DNA from: Phaseolus vulgaris
Lineage: Eukaryota > Streptophyta > Magnoliopsida > Fabales > Fabaceae
Assembly (NCBI RefSeq): GCF_000499845.2
Contig: NC_023750.2
Span: forward strand, 4,709,478-4,773,477
DNA: 64,000 bases
Direction: 5' to 3'
The notes below the pieces were generated by a model that worked only from the letters and a program-made list of their open reading frames with translations, ran no database searches and was not told the DNA's origin. A program made the position numbers and the translations under genes. Within the stretch, counting starts at the first letter, position 1, and each line of letters starts with the position of its first letter. Shown piece by piece: positions 1-10,400 of this stretch.

Positions 1-1828
1 TCAACAAAGATCTTCCTAACAAGGCATTATAGGAAGTACGAGTATCTACCACCAGGTATCTGATTGTAATTGTTTTCGTTGCATTTCCTCTACCAAAAGT
101 TGTCGGCAAATCAATATATCCTTTGGTGTCAACCTTTTCACCTGAAAACCCAATTATTTGCTCCTTCAAAAGAACCATGTCTTGTTCTTTCAAATGTAAT
201 TTTTTGAAGGTTTCCCAGAACAGAATATCGACTGGGCTCCCTTGATCTACTAGAGTTTTCATTACCGCGTACCTGGCAATTTCAATTGTTATCACCATTG
301 GGTCTCGTTGATCAGGATCAATATCTTGAAAATCTTCATCAGTAAATAACATAGGTGGCAAACTTCTTCTTTTGAAAACATAATTCACGGTCATGGCACC
401 TCTCAAATATTTCTTTCCTATCGTATTATATGTTTCCTTTTCCGGAAAACCTCCAGAGATGGTATTAATGAACCCCCTGACTGGCCTTCCCAAACTGCGT
501 TGTTGGCTCCTTCTCTCTTGAGAATGGGGGTGGCTTCCTCCACTTCTTAGATCTCTTTTTTCGTCTCTTCCTCCTCTTCTCTCCTTTCGATCGTTTTGTA
601 TATCAGTCGTTCTTCCAAATTTTTCTCCTCTACCCCTGACATCTTGTTCTGGACTTTGACTAGCCTTCATTCTTCCGACTCTAACAAAGCGTTTTAATTG
701 CCCTGTCTGAATCAACTCTTCAATTCGGTCTTTCAGCGCTATGCATTCTTCAGTGTGATGGCCATGATTTTTATGGTACTGGCAACGTTTGCTATGGTCA
801 GCTCGATCTGGGGTTCGTGCTTTCCTTGGTGGCGGTATTACTTGAAGTATTCGGGTCCGAGTTGTGCTCAATGGTGTGTATTGCTGAAACTTTCGGCCAC
901 GGGGTTCCTCTCTGAAACGTCTGCTTTGATATCCTGCCTCTCTTTCATTTGTTTTCTTCTCGTTCTTCACGTCCATCCTTGCCTGATTCCTAAAGTCCCT
1001 TAACTCCTCCATCTGCATGAACTTTGCTGCGCGCCGTCTTAATTCATCAAGGCTTACGGCTGGTTTTTTGCATAAGCTATCGGCAAATGGTCCCGGTCTC
1101 AAGGCAGTTATCATATGATGCATAGAGACTTCCGGACTGAGGTTTCTAATACTTAAAGCCATCCTTCCAAAGCGTTCCATAAAAGCTCGCAGTGACTCAT
1201 TCTGTTCTTGTCTTATGTTTACGAGAGCTATAGATGTTAAGTGATGTGGTCTACTTGTAGCGAATTGAGCTCCAAACTTTTCTATCAAAGTGTCAAAACA
1301 ATCAACAGATAAGGGTGGTAGCCGGGTAAACCAGCTCAGAGCCGCTCCTTTCAAGGTAGTTGGGAAAACCCTACATAGAATGGCGTCATTCCACGTGTAC
1401 AGACTTATTTGAGTTGTGTATATTGCAACATGTTCATCTGGATCTGTGCTCCCATCATACTTCTCTATTGTTAGACTCTTCCAATTGTCAGGTAATGGGG
1501 TCTCTATTATAGTCTCAGAAAACGGGTGTCTTCTGACTGGCGTTTCCACAGCGACACCGGACGTCTCAGGTATCTTCCTTTGTGTAACCCCGAAACTCTC
1601 TTCCTTGTTCTCTCTTTCATTAACAAAGTTTCTCGGGGAAGTATTTAATGCTGTTTCTCCATTCAATCTTTGTCTCATGTAAGCATTCTCAGCTCTCAAC
1701 ATGCTCAACTCCTCTTCATTACTCTTCTTCAGTGTCTCAAGTTCCTCCTGCAATTGCATTAACATGGCCATAGTCGTGGCGTTCTGACAATCTTCTTGTT
1801 CTCTAGAATGTTCTCCTCTTTCGCTCAT
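1..1828 (-). CDS. Gag-protease polyprotein, N-terminal part, partial
   Basis: An uninterrupted frame of about 609 codons starts at the ATG at 1828-1826 and is still open at the window edge. The N-terminus is an acidic, coiled-coil-like stretch rich in Glu, Leu and Met (about residues 15-55). A retrotransposon gag domain follows at about residues 125-260 (LKGAALSWFTRLP, then FMERFGRMALSIRNLSPE). A CCHH-like cluster (CQYHKNHGHHTEEC) lies near residue 345. An Arg-rich linker leads to a retroviral-type aspartic protease with active-site LVDQGSPVDILFW at about residue 525. The ATG was chosen because it lies 13 bases after the primer-site block, the usual gag position. The product would form virus-like particles in the cytoplasm and process the polyprotein. 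I see no disabling change in the visible part. Confidence 0.88.
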   Translation of the reverse strand, partial: MSERGEHSREQEDCQNATTMAMLMQLQEELETLKKSNEEELSMLRAENAYMRQRLNGETALNTSPRNFVNERENKEESFGVTQRKIPETSGVAVETPVRRHPFSETIIETPLPDNWKSLTIEKYDGSTDPDEHVAIYTTQISLYTWNDAILCRVFPTTLKGAALSWFTRLPPLSVDCFDTLIEKFGAQFATSRPHHLTSIALVNIRQEQNESLRAFMERFGRMALSIRNLSPEVSMHHMITALRPGPFADSLCKKPAVSLDELRRRAAKFMQMEELRDFRNQARMDVKNEKKTNEREAGYQSRRFREEPRGRKFQQYTPLSTTRTRILQVIPPPRKARTPDRADHSKRCQYHKNHGHHTEECIALKDRIEELIQTGQLKRFVRVGRMKASQSPEQDVRGRGEKFGRTTDIQNDRKERRGGRDEKRDLRSGGSHPHSQERRSQQRSLGRPVRGFINTISGGFPEKETYNTIGKKYLRGAMTVNYVFKRRSLPPMLFTDEDFQDIDPDQRDPMVITIEIARYAVMKTLVDQGSPVDILFWETFKKLHLKEQDMVLLKEQIIGFSGEKVDTKGYIDLPTTFGRGNATKTITIRYLVVDTRTSYNALLGRSLL

Positions 1829-1840
1829 TTTGTTTCTCGG

Positions 1841-1858
1841 CCCCACGGTGGGCGCCAA
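1841..1858 (-). other. Primer-binding site of the retrotransposon at 1-2502
   Basis: On the minus strand the LTR ends in GAACA, is followed by two bases, then TTGGCGCCCACCGTGGGG. This is the position and style of a tRNA primer-binding site. The same block, decayed, follows the LTR of the second element at about 19063-19080. I do not assign the tRNA. Confidence 0.7.
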
Positions 1859-1860
1859 AA

Positions 1861-2502
1861 TGTTCTTACAAGGACCTAGAAACAAACTATCTTCGCCTTC
1901 CACCCGTTGACCTTTCGGCCTTCGCTTCCGGACTCCCTTCTCGGTGTGATCTTTCGGCTTACTTGTTCTTGGTTTGTATTTGGTTCGGAAATCTTTCACG
2001 TTTTATTGAATTGCTTGACTGACACTTCCCGGTCAACTTTAATTTACTCCATTAGATCTTTCGGTTTTCGGTCTCGGCTTCCTCTCACAGATGAGTGTGC
2101 ATACCTGAAAGGTGCTCCGATGCCAAAGTTAGATTCAGTTTTACAGGATATTAAAATGAATTCAACAACCCTTACCTCTCAGGATGACCCTCTATTTATA
2201 CTACTCTTTTATTGGGCCCAGAAGTTATTTGGGCCTTTTCTTTTTGTATTAAACATTTACTACACATACCTACATATTTGGGCCCAGTTTCATGGGCTTC
2301 TGCTTAATAATAATTTCCATTTTATTTTATTTCTTTCGTTATTTAGTTTACTTTCTCAGCTTAGTACACCTTGCTTTCGGTCGGCATAGTACACCTTGCT
2401 TTCGGTCGGCATAGTACACCTTGCATTCGGTCGGCTTAATACGCCTTGCTTTCGGTCGGCTTAATACGCCTTGCTTTCGGTCCAATCTCTCGGCCCAGTA
2501 CA
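1861..2502 (-). repeat. 5' LTR of Tat-lineage element (642 bp)
   Basis: Plus-strand limits are TGTTCTTAC at the left and CCAGTACA at the right, so on the element's own strand the LTR runs TGTACTGG...GAACA. The LTRs at 19082-19657 and 27756-28374 have the same terminal words, which supports these limits. It contains a 25-bp tandem array near its U3 end. The bases beyond the right end (GATAC) would be the target duplication, but the other end is outside the window. Confidence 0.85.
2362..2482. repeat. 25-bp tandem repeat inside LTR U3, about 5 copies
   Basis: The unit TAGTACACCTTGCTTTCGGT plus CGGCA recurs at 2362, 2387, 2412, 2437 and 2462, the last copy being partial. Copies 4 and 5 share the variant TTAATACGCC. 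The array sits within about 140 bp of the U3 end, where LTR enhancers often lie; a regulatory role is only inferred. Confidence 0.85.
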
Positions 2503-2930
2503 GATACTAATCATGAGATTCTATAATTATTAAATTAATTGCATATAATTGGGTACAATATCGTCAAATATTGCATATAATTTTATAATTATTATTTCCT
2601 TAATAGTTACTGAAGGCACCAATCCGAAATTTTACCGGATTTTGTAATCCATAATACAAAAAAATAAATGTACAGTTTCTTATATAGGGATGATTTTGTC
2701 TTTGCACAACATTGTGGGATACAAGAAGAAAAATGTAAGGTTGCAAGAAGAAACTGCTAGTTCAGTATGATAAAAAGAAAATCTCATGAAAAGTTTAGGA
2801 TTCTCTAAGTTTGAAGGAGTTAAATAAGAAATTTGTGGTCAAGGAAAGTCCTTTTAAAATGGAGATGGATCGATAGTAAAGGAAATAATGATTTTAGAAA
2901 AAGGGAGAGAAAAAGGGAGAAACATATGAA
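2503..2930. other. Intergenic flank, AT-rich, no gene seen
   Basis: Flank of the retrotransposon. It contains homopolymer-rich AT sequence and a short purine-rich tract at 2881-2925. I see no coding frame or transposon terminus. Confidence 0.5.
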
Positions 2931-3282
2931 GTAGTTACAACCTTCACAAACACTTGAAAGTGACATGTGCAAGTAGTTACAACGTAACACATGACTTTGA
3001 AAGTGACATGTTGAAGTTAGAAACACTTCATGTGTCTACTCTACTCCCTTAGACTTCCAAGATTTCAAAAGTAGTTACAACAATCGCATGCACTTAAAAG
3101 TAACATGTGAAGGTAGTTACAACCATCACATGTGCTTGAAAGTGACACATGGAGGTAGTTACAACCATTACATGTACTTAAAAGTGACACATAGAAGTAG
3201 TTACAACCGTCACATGTGCTTAAAAGTGACATGTGAAAATAGTTACAACTATCACATGCATTGACGTTAAAAGTAATTTATC
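2931..3282. repeat. 42-bp minisatellite, about 7 copies
   Basis: GTAGTTACAAC starts copies at 2931, 2973, 3071, 3113, 3155 and 3197, with ATAGTTACAAC at 3239, giving a period of exactly 42 bp. One or two units between 3015 and 3070 are degraded. Each unit contains CACATGTGCTTGAAAGTGAC or a close variant, then CATG, so there is partial dyad symmetry around the CATG words. It lies about 1.1 kb downstream of the NO VEIN-like gene. Confidence 0.85.
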
Positions 3283-4411
3283 CTTGTACATATAATTTAT
3301 GACATTATAGAATATTCTTTGATGCGCTTAGAATATTCCATAATCTTTAAAATTCACATTTGTTCTTCCACTTTTTGTGGTAAATCTCCCTTGAAATTTC
3401 TTTTTGTTCTTCTCTTGATTCTTAAGTCTGGTAGTCCATTTCTCTTTTTTCATTATATTTCTCTTTAATCCTAATCACATCAATTAGGCAAGGAAAACTA
3501 AAAGCAAGGATTTTTAAATGCTTATAAGACAAACCATTTGACTTTTTGCAATCTGATTGTAGAATGATAAATGTTGAATAGTGCTATATTTTTATCCTAT
3601 TAATAGCTTATATTTAAGCACTTATTTTGTTTTTTGGTTCAAATTTATTTTCTATTACTTCTATTGTTATTTTACATTTTTCTTTGTTTTTTCTCTTTTC
3701 GGGAAAGGAAAATGATTTTCATTCAAGCAAGCTGCCTCACTTTAAGGGGAAAAAAAACACTGGAAAGCCAAGAATTTTTTATCCAAGTGCTAAACCTCTT
3801 TCATTTTATTTATTCAAATGCTAAAATGTTGATTTTAGTTTATGAAAACATTCGTTTTTTCACCTTCTTCCATCAATCAAAGTGTGAGCTTTCTGTTTCC
3901 AAATGAGAAGAAGATAGCAAGTGAGCACCAGTTTTTTGTAGCTTACAAATGGTTGTGAAATGCTAATATGTTATAGCTTTCAAAGTAAATTGCTGAACAG
4001 GAACAAGAAGTTTTGCATATTTGAAAATATGTCTCTTGGGAAACACTTTGCCATAGAAATTTTAGTGTGGTAAAGAAAATTCCACCAAACTTCAGAACTC
4101 TGATTTTGGTATATGAAACAACAGAATTCAACATGGATCATGACTATTGTCAATGTTCATCAAAGAAAAGTACAGACATAGCATGAGAATATGTACACAA
4201 ATACTAAGCCATACAATAAAAACAAAGCATTGATCATGAAATTGAGTAACTAAAATTTCTTCAAATATTAACAGCAAATACCAAACTTTACTTTTGGTCA
4301 TTAGGTAGTCACACTACTAAGACAAGGTAAAAAGAGTCAAACATAGTTTATGATGCATAGTATGTAGCAACAAACAAACCTCAATTAAAACATTTCAAAC
4401 TATGGAGAAGC
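3283..4411. other. 3' flank of the NO VEIN-like gene, no further gene supported
   Basis: AT-rich sequence between the minisatellite and the stop codon at 4412-4414. The part next to the gene (roughly 4140-4411) is probably its 3' untranslated region. The short open frames here have no recognisable content. Confidence 0.5.
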
Positions 4412-7400
4412 TTAGTTTGATGGGAAGGAAGAACTGAGGAAGTCCTCATCCTCACAGTGCAAGTTGTTTGACTCCATAAGAAAGTCAATTTCCCCACTGT
4501 TGAATTTCAGAAGAAAAGCCAATCTGATGAGCTCAGAAAGTTCAGGATATTGATCATGATTCTCGCGCAAAACACCCTCTGATATGGCTTCCGAGAAATA
4601 TGTAGCATATTTGATCAAACTTGCATCTTCACTTTGCCAGTTCATTTGGGTGAAAAACTTGGAACTTTGTGTTTGCCACCTTACCAATCTATTTGTCTTT
4701 CTGGTAATGATTTCCCCTGATGATAGCTTCAAATTGTAACTTGCAGTGACTGGACCCTCTGTCTCAAAGAAACTCAAGTTGAGCAGATCTTGAACAGCTT
4801 CATGCCTCTTGTTTGGTTCCATTTTTAGGCTAGAACTTGAAAGGAAACCAAGAATAAGCTTAGCCAACACCTTTACATTACAAATGTTACCAGGATCAAC
4901 CTGTTTGAGTTCAACACCTTTGATCAAGGATGACTCTTCCATGCATACAGATTCAGAGATATTTCGAGCACCAATTTTTCTGTATATGTCAAACAACTCA
5001 CACCTGGTCAATGGTGCCAAGTTCTGAGGATACCAGACAAAGACTTTCTCGTGTTCAAAAAGTTTCTTCAGATGAAGGTTATCAGGAATGAAAACATCAT
5101 TCTTATCTAACAAAAATATTTCATTGTTGCCAGATAATGCAGGTAGTTTCACCAAGGAATCAGTAAGTTTCTTCTCAGATCTTGAGGTCAAATGCTTCAA
5201 CATAAAACTCCAGAACTTAGAACACTGGTCATGTGACAACTGTTCCACTGAACTCTCCCAATCATTCCAAATATTGATATAATCATCAAGGGAGGGCCTG
5301 TTCTGGACTTGCAAGGCAAAGGAGAAAAATGGAAGAATATTCTCATCATACAAATCTTCCAATACATAAAATTCTGAACCAAAAAGCTTATCCTGGTCAT
5401 GTATGACACATTGTTCAGAATTGACCCACTCTGCACTTTCTGAAATCCAAATCTTTCTGGCAGCTTTATCCTCAAATTTCCACTTGTGTTCACTTAAGTA
5501 CCTATACACATGCACAAGGTTGTGATAATCAGACAGAATGAATCATAGATATGATCATAAGCTTAAAATTTTGAAATAAATGGAGAAAAAAGGAATAAAC
5601 TTCTTGAGAGAAAAAGGATGTACCCATATATTTTCACAATGTTGTCATAATCAGAGAGAAAGTCAAGGTGATTAGAAAGCAAAAGGCACCCTTTCTCAAC
5701 GTCAATGGTAACTCCAATTGCATTGAGTTCTTTCTTGTAAGATGCAATTTCAGGTCCATAGAACTTCTCATCAATGAAAGGCCCATCTGTTGGCTTGAGG
5801 TACTTATTCCACTTGGAATCAAATAACAAACACTTATCTGGAGACCTATATCCAGCATGTGTCTTCAACCAATTTTTAGACAATTTTTTCTTGAAGTCAT
5901 CTTCAATGGTGACAACACCCCCTTTTATTTGAACACGGATGCATTCCAGCAAGGAAAAAACACTTTCAGGAGTAATGGTTGAGGGATCTGATGGAAAATT
6001 CAAACATTGAGGCACAAACTTGCACCCTTCTTTTACATCAGTAACAACACCAATGCTCTTCAGCTCTTCCTTGTATTCATGTATTCCCTCACCATAGCAT
6101 TTGTCACTGTCATCAATGAAAGGGAGACGAGCTATTGAAGAGATAGCTTTCCACTCTGGACCATATAAAATGCATTTCCCTGGACGCCTATAACCACCAA
6201 CCCTTGTTTGCAACCACTTCTCAGTATGTATTATTCTAGAAAATTTTGAAGGGAATTTGTATTCAGCTCCCTTCAACAGCCTGCAGCATGAAAGAAATGA
6301 CTTGACATGATGTTGGCTAAAGGAAGATTGTGATGCCTTCTGTTTGAAGAGATCAGCAAACTTTTCGATAGCCTGCTCAAAGTCAACCACCACACCTATT
6401 TGCTTCAGTTCATCCTTGTAAGTGAAAATTTTCTCTCCATAGAATTGATGATCTATTATAGGAAGACCATTGAATACCTCCAAAATGCAGCCCCATAGAG
6501 GATCATGCAAGAAACATTCACCAGGAGTTTTGAAACCCGTCTTTGTCTTCAAGAAGCATGGTACCTTCTTGAGTAAACTTATGAGTTTACTAGAAGAACG
6601 CGAGAATTGTATACATTCCATTATCAAAAGAACAGCCTCAGCTGTCAAATTGGCCAAATCTGAGGGTGATTTTAAGTGGTCAATGACAACTTGATAGTTT
6701 TTACTAAAACCAACTACCACACCCAACAACTCAAGCACCTCTTTAAATTTGTATATGTCCTCACCAAAATAAGCCTTATCAATGAAAGGGATGGAACTAA
6801 TTTGAGATGCAACTAGCCATCCTGAATCATACAATACAGATCCTACCGGAGACCTTAGACCATGAGATGTCCGTAGCCAACTTTCCTCTCTGATGCTGTT
6901 GACGAACTGGTCTAAGGGAAGATACTTTTGCCTCAGATATTGGATGAAGTCAAGCATCAAAAGAATATGATTCCTGGTTAAAGTTAAAGAACTTGCACGC
7001 GACATTAGCTCTCTCCCAATGAATCCACATGCATCCTCACAACTGAACATCACCCCAATTGTTTTCAACTCATCCTTGTACTCTGATATTTGATTCCCAT
7101 AGAAGCCCTCATCAATCAGTGGAATGTCAACAAGAACAGAACCACTTTGCAAAATTCTTCCTAATGATGAGCCAATTAAGAATGACTTTGATGGTGGTCT
7201 CCATTCATTGACTGTAACTTTAAGCCAGCTTCCTTCCTTTATGCATTTCAAGAACCTCTCTGGCAGATTCACACCCCTAGACTTCAGCTTTCGAATCCAA
7301 TTCAAAAGCAAAAGGGCATTTTCTTTGGTAAGTGGTGTTTCTACAGCAGAAAACCCAGCATTTGGAGGATATATATTAGGTATATCAGAAGCATCAACAT

Positions 7401-10400
7401 GATTTACCAGGAATTCTATGAGCTTCCCATGCCCTGTATATTGGCCTGCACAATCCAATGGTTGCAAGTACTCCTTTCCCAGCTCAACATAATCCTCCCT
7501 TCTCCATGGATTTGATACAATCAAGTCTGCCCATTTGCTCACATTTGCAGGCACAAGAACCCCTTTTCTGCATGCAGTCACATGTCCATAGTTGTCCACA
7601 AGTGGCATGGAACTACACAAACCTTTAACCTCACTACTTGATAAGTATCTCTTCGATAGAGAGTGATATAAGAAATGGACATATTTAATGGCAAGCTTGG
7701 AGTTATTATTTATTGAACTACAAAGGAGTCGTGCAAAAGTGTACACAGTCAAAGTAGTGACACGAACTTGATTTTCTAGCCATTCCAACAATGTCTGCCT
7801 GCGGGGTGACTGTAAGATAGCATGCTGTGTGACTTGCGGCATAAAGAATTTGGAGGTTTGGCATGAAAATTCGCTGTTCCAATCAATCATCCAAGAGCAA
7901 GGACAAGACTGACTTGGATCTGCTAGGACTACTAGCTTGGCACCACGGCTGTTACTACATTGACTAAGAGTGAAATGGGACAGATTATCATCAGAACCCA
8001 CATACTTAATTAATGGAATGTCCATCACGTTGGAGCTTTTGAATTTTGACCAATTTGTGGCAATAAACAGTAAAAGCTTCAGATAAATAACTTCTGATGC
8101 TCCATCCACAAGATTAGAACTCTGGATGCACTTAGCATACCAATCAGTGCTGACTTGTTGCACCTCTAAAAAGCTGAGAATGTGATCATACTCACTTCTA
8201 TCAAATGAAGAACTCAAGATTTTTCTTCCATTGTGAGATGACAGGTTATGCAAGTATACTTTTTCTTCCCGAGCCTCAGCCAAAATGTCCCAGAATTCTG
8301 GCAGTAGCCTGCTAACTTCACACGGCTTATAGAAGTGCTTCTGCTCCTTGTACGTCTCAATAGGAATGATGTTTTCTCCAAGAACTTTTTCTTTGATTTT
8401 CCCCCTCACATGATTTAACTTTTCAAAAGGAGAACTATCAATGGGAAGGAACCTAAAGATGGGTGGCAAACTGGAGATCGGAACCTCATCTGATCTTCCT
8501 ATGATGAGCGTTCTGAATGCATCCATAAAAGCTGTTGGAACACATTCTAGTATCCCTTGATTCCACTTATTGTCCAAGAGAATTGTCTCCCTTGATGAAG
8601 CCAGAACAAAATCTGCTTGAATTATAAAGGGAAAATTTGTTACCATTTCTGTAGGAAGAAATGCATAGACTCCTGGTAAGCTCCTTCCCCTATGAAGCCT
8701 CTCCTGATTTGGGAAGGCTAATGTTACAGTCCACTCCTCCACATCCATTCTCCTTTCCACCACATTTTCCAACCTAACAGGAAACTTTTGCTTCCACATA
8801 TAGTAGCTGCATTCCTTTCCAGAATGACCATTTTCCTCAGCAGAGAGATGAAGTGTGTAGGATTCAGCATTCATGTTTTTCCTGGTGCAAAAGTTAATCT
8901 CGCTCGAAATGGATACAGCATTCACAGTATTCAGCTTGGAGTCCTCATTATCTTCCCTTACAGACAGGTGTCTGATTTTAGAAAGGAACAACATAACTTC
9001 TGGATGAATGTTTGAGAGCTGCTGCTTCACAGGATTGACCTTGTCTGGCTTTAGAGGTAAGATAAGTGTTGTAGTTGGAAGAGAACCAGCAGCACCACCA
9101 TATATCTGCTTTATGTCATCAAGGGTTGGCTTCTCCTCAACCCATTCAGGAACTATATACCCAATGTCACAGTGTTGACAAGGTTTCTCACTGAACCGTA
9201 TCTGATATCCGTTGCTAAATATATAAGGATAAGCAGTGAGCAAAAATACACTCTTAAAACCAATTCCTGCAATTCAACCAAAGGATATTTTCTGTCAAAC
9301 ATTTGCATCTTTTTGTTTCACATGCCTACTTCAACGCATTGTTCTTTTGTCCTTCATTTAAAAGCCTTTTGTTTTATATGAGTCATCCTACTTTTATTAG
9401 CATGGCCTTTCAAAAAATACAGAACATTTTACTGAATAACATGTTTAAATGTTGAGAACTATGTTATGCATAAGAAACACAGTCCTGTTTGCTAACTCAA
9501 AAGTTGTTCCTAAAACAAAAGCACAATCGGTTCCACAAACAATAGAAAAACTATAAAAATCCATCGAGATTAAGTCCTAAAAACGAAAATATGTTATTTT
9601 TCTAGCTAAATGTTATGTATGGATGAAGTGAAATGCAGTACACAAAATTATGCATAAGAAAAACAGTTCGGTTTGCTAAAGCATTGTGAAATTAAGCCTT
9701 TGTTATATTTTCTTTGGTAATATCAGTTACAGAGATTCTCTTCACAAAATCAAATTACTAGACAATGAATTGATTCAGGCTAGTTATATGTATGTATGTT
9801 TGTCCAATACAATTGATCAACATCTAAATACCATTAAATTGTTTAATTCTTATAACAAAACCACAAAAATATGTTGTTGAGACATGTGGGAGTGATAATG
9901 TACCTTTTTCACCGATGTAACCACTACTCCTGTTGCCTTTCTTTGTGGACTTTCCAACACTGCAGATAGATTCAATGTTTTCAGGAGAGAAACCCTTTTC
10001 ATTGTTGAAGATTAGTAAAGTGGCTGGAGCACAAGTAGCTGTGATATCTTTTGAAGTTATGACGAACTCAAGTGATGGATTCACTCCTTCAACATACTTG
10101 TTATCTTCTGCATTCTGTGAATGTGACAAGAAATTTGTGATAGTTACTTAGTCACTATAGTTGAATGATACCATTGCATTATTCTTGTTAATAATATCAG
10201 TGAAGGCTAGAAATTATCAAGAGCAAAATGTCTTTTTTCCCTCACATTTCATTAATTTCTACTGCAAAATATATAGAAAGGTTTATGCAGTATAATTTTT
10301 TCCACTGCTGCAACCTTTCCACATAATTGAGATAATCACTTTTACTCAACTTTTGCTCAATTTTTATTCTTTTAACCAAAATCACACACGAACTCAGTTG

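Larger units (their letters stand above)
1..2502 (-). mobile_element. Tat-lineage Ty3/gypsy retrotransposon, 5' part (runs off left edge)
   Basis: Read on the minus strand, this is the 5' LTR (2502 down to 1861), a primer-binding-type site, then an open gag-protease frame that continues past position 1. The LTR starts TGTACTGG and ends GAACA, with the TG...CA ends expected of an LTR. The gag and protease wording (YNALLGRSL, DQGSPVDILFW) matches Tat/Ogre-type plant Ty3 elements, which is family knowledge. The coding frame shows no stop, so the copy is probably young. Reverse transcriptase, integrase and the 3' LTR lie outside the window, so completeness and the target duplication cannot be judged. 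Confidence 0.9.
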
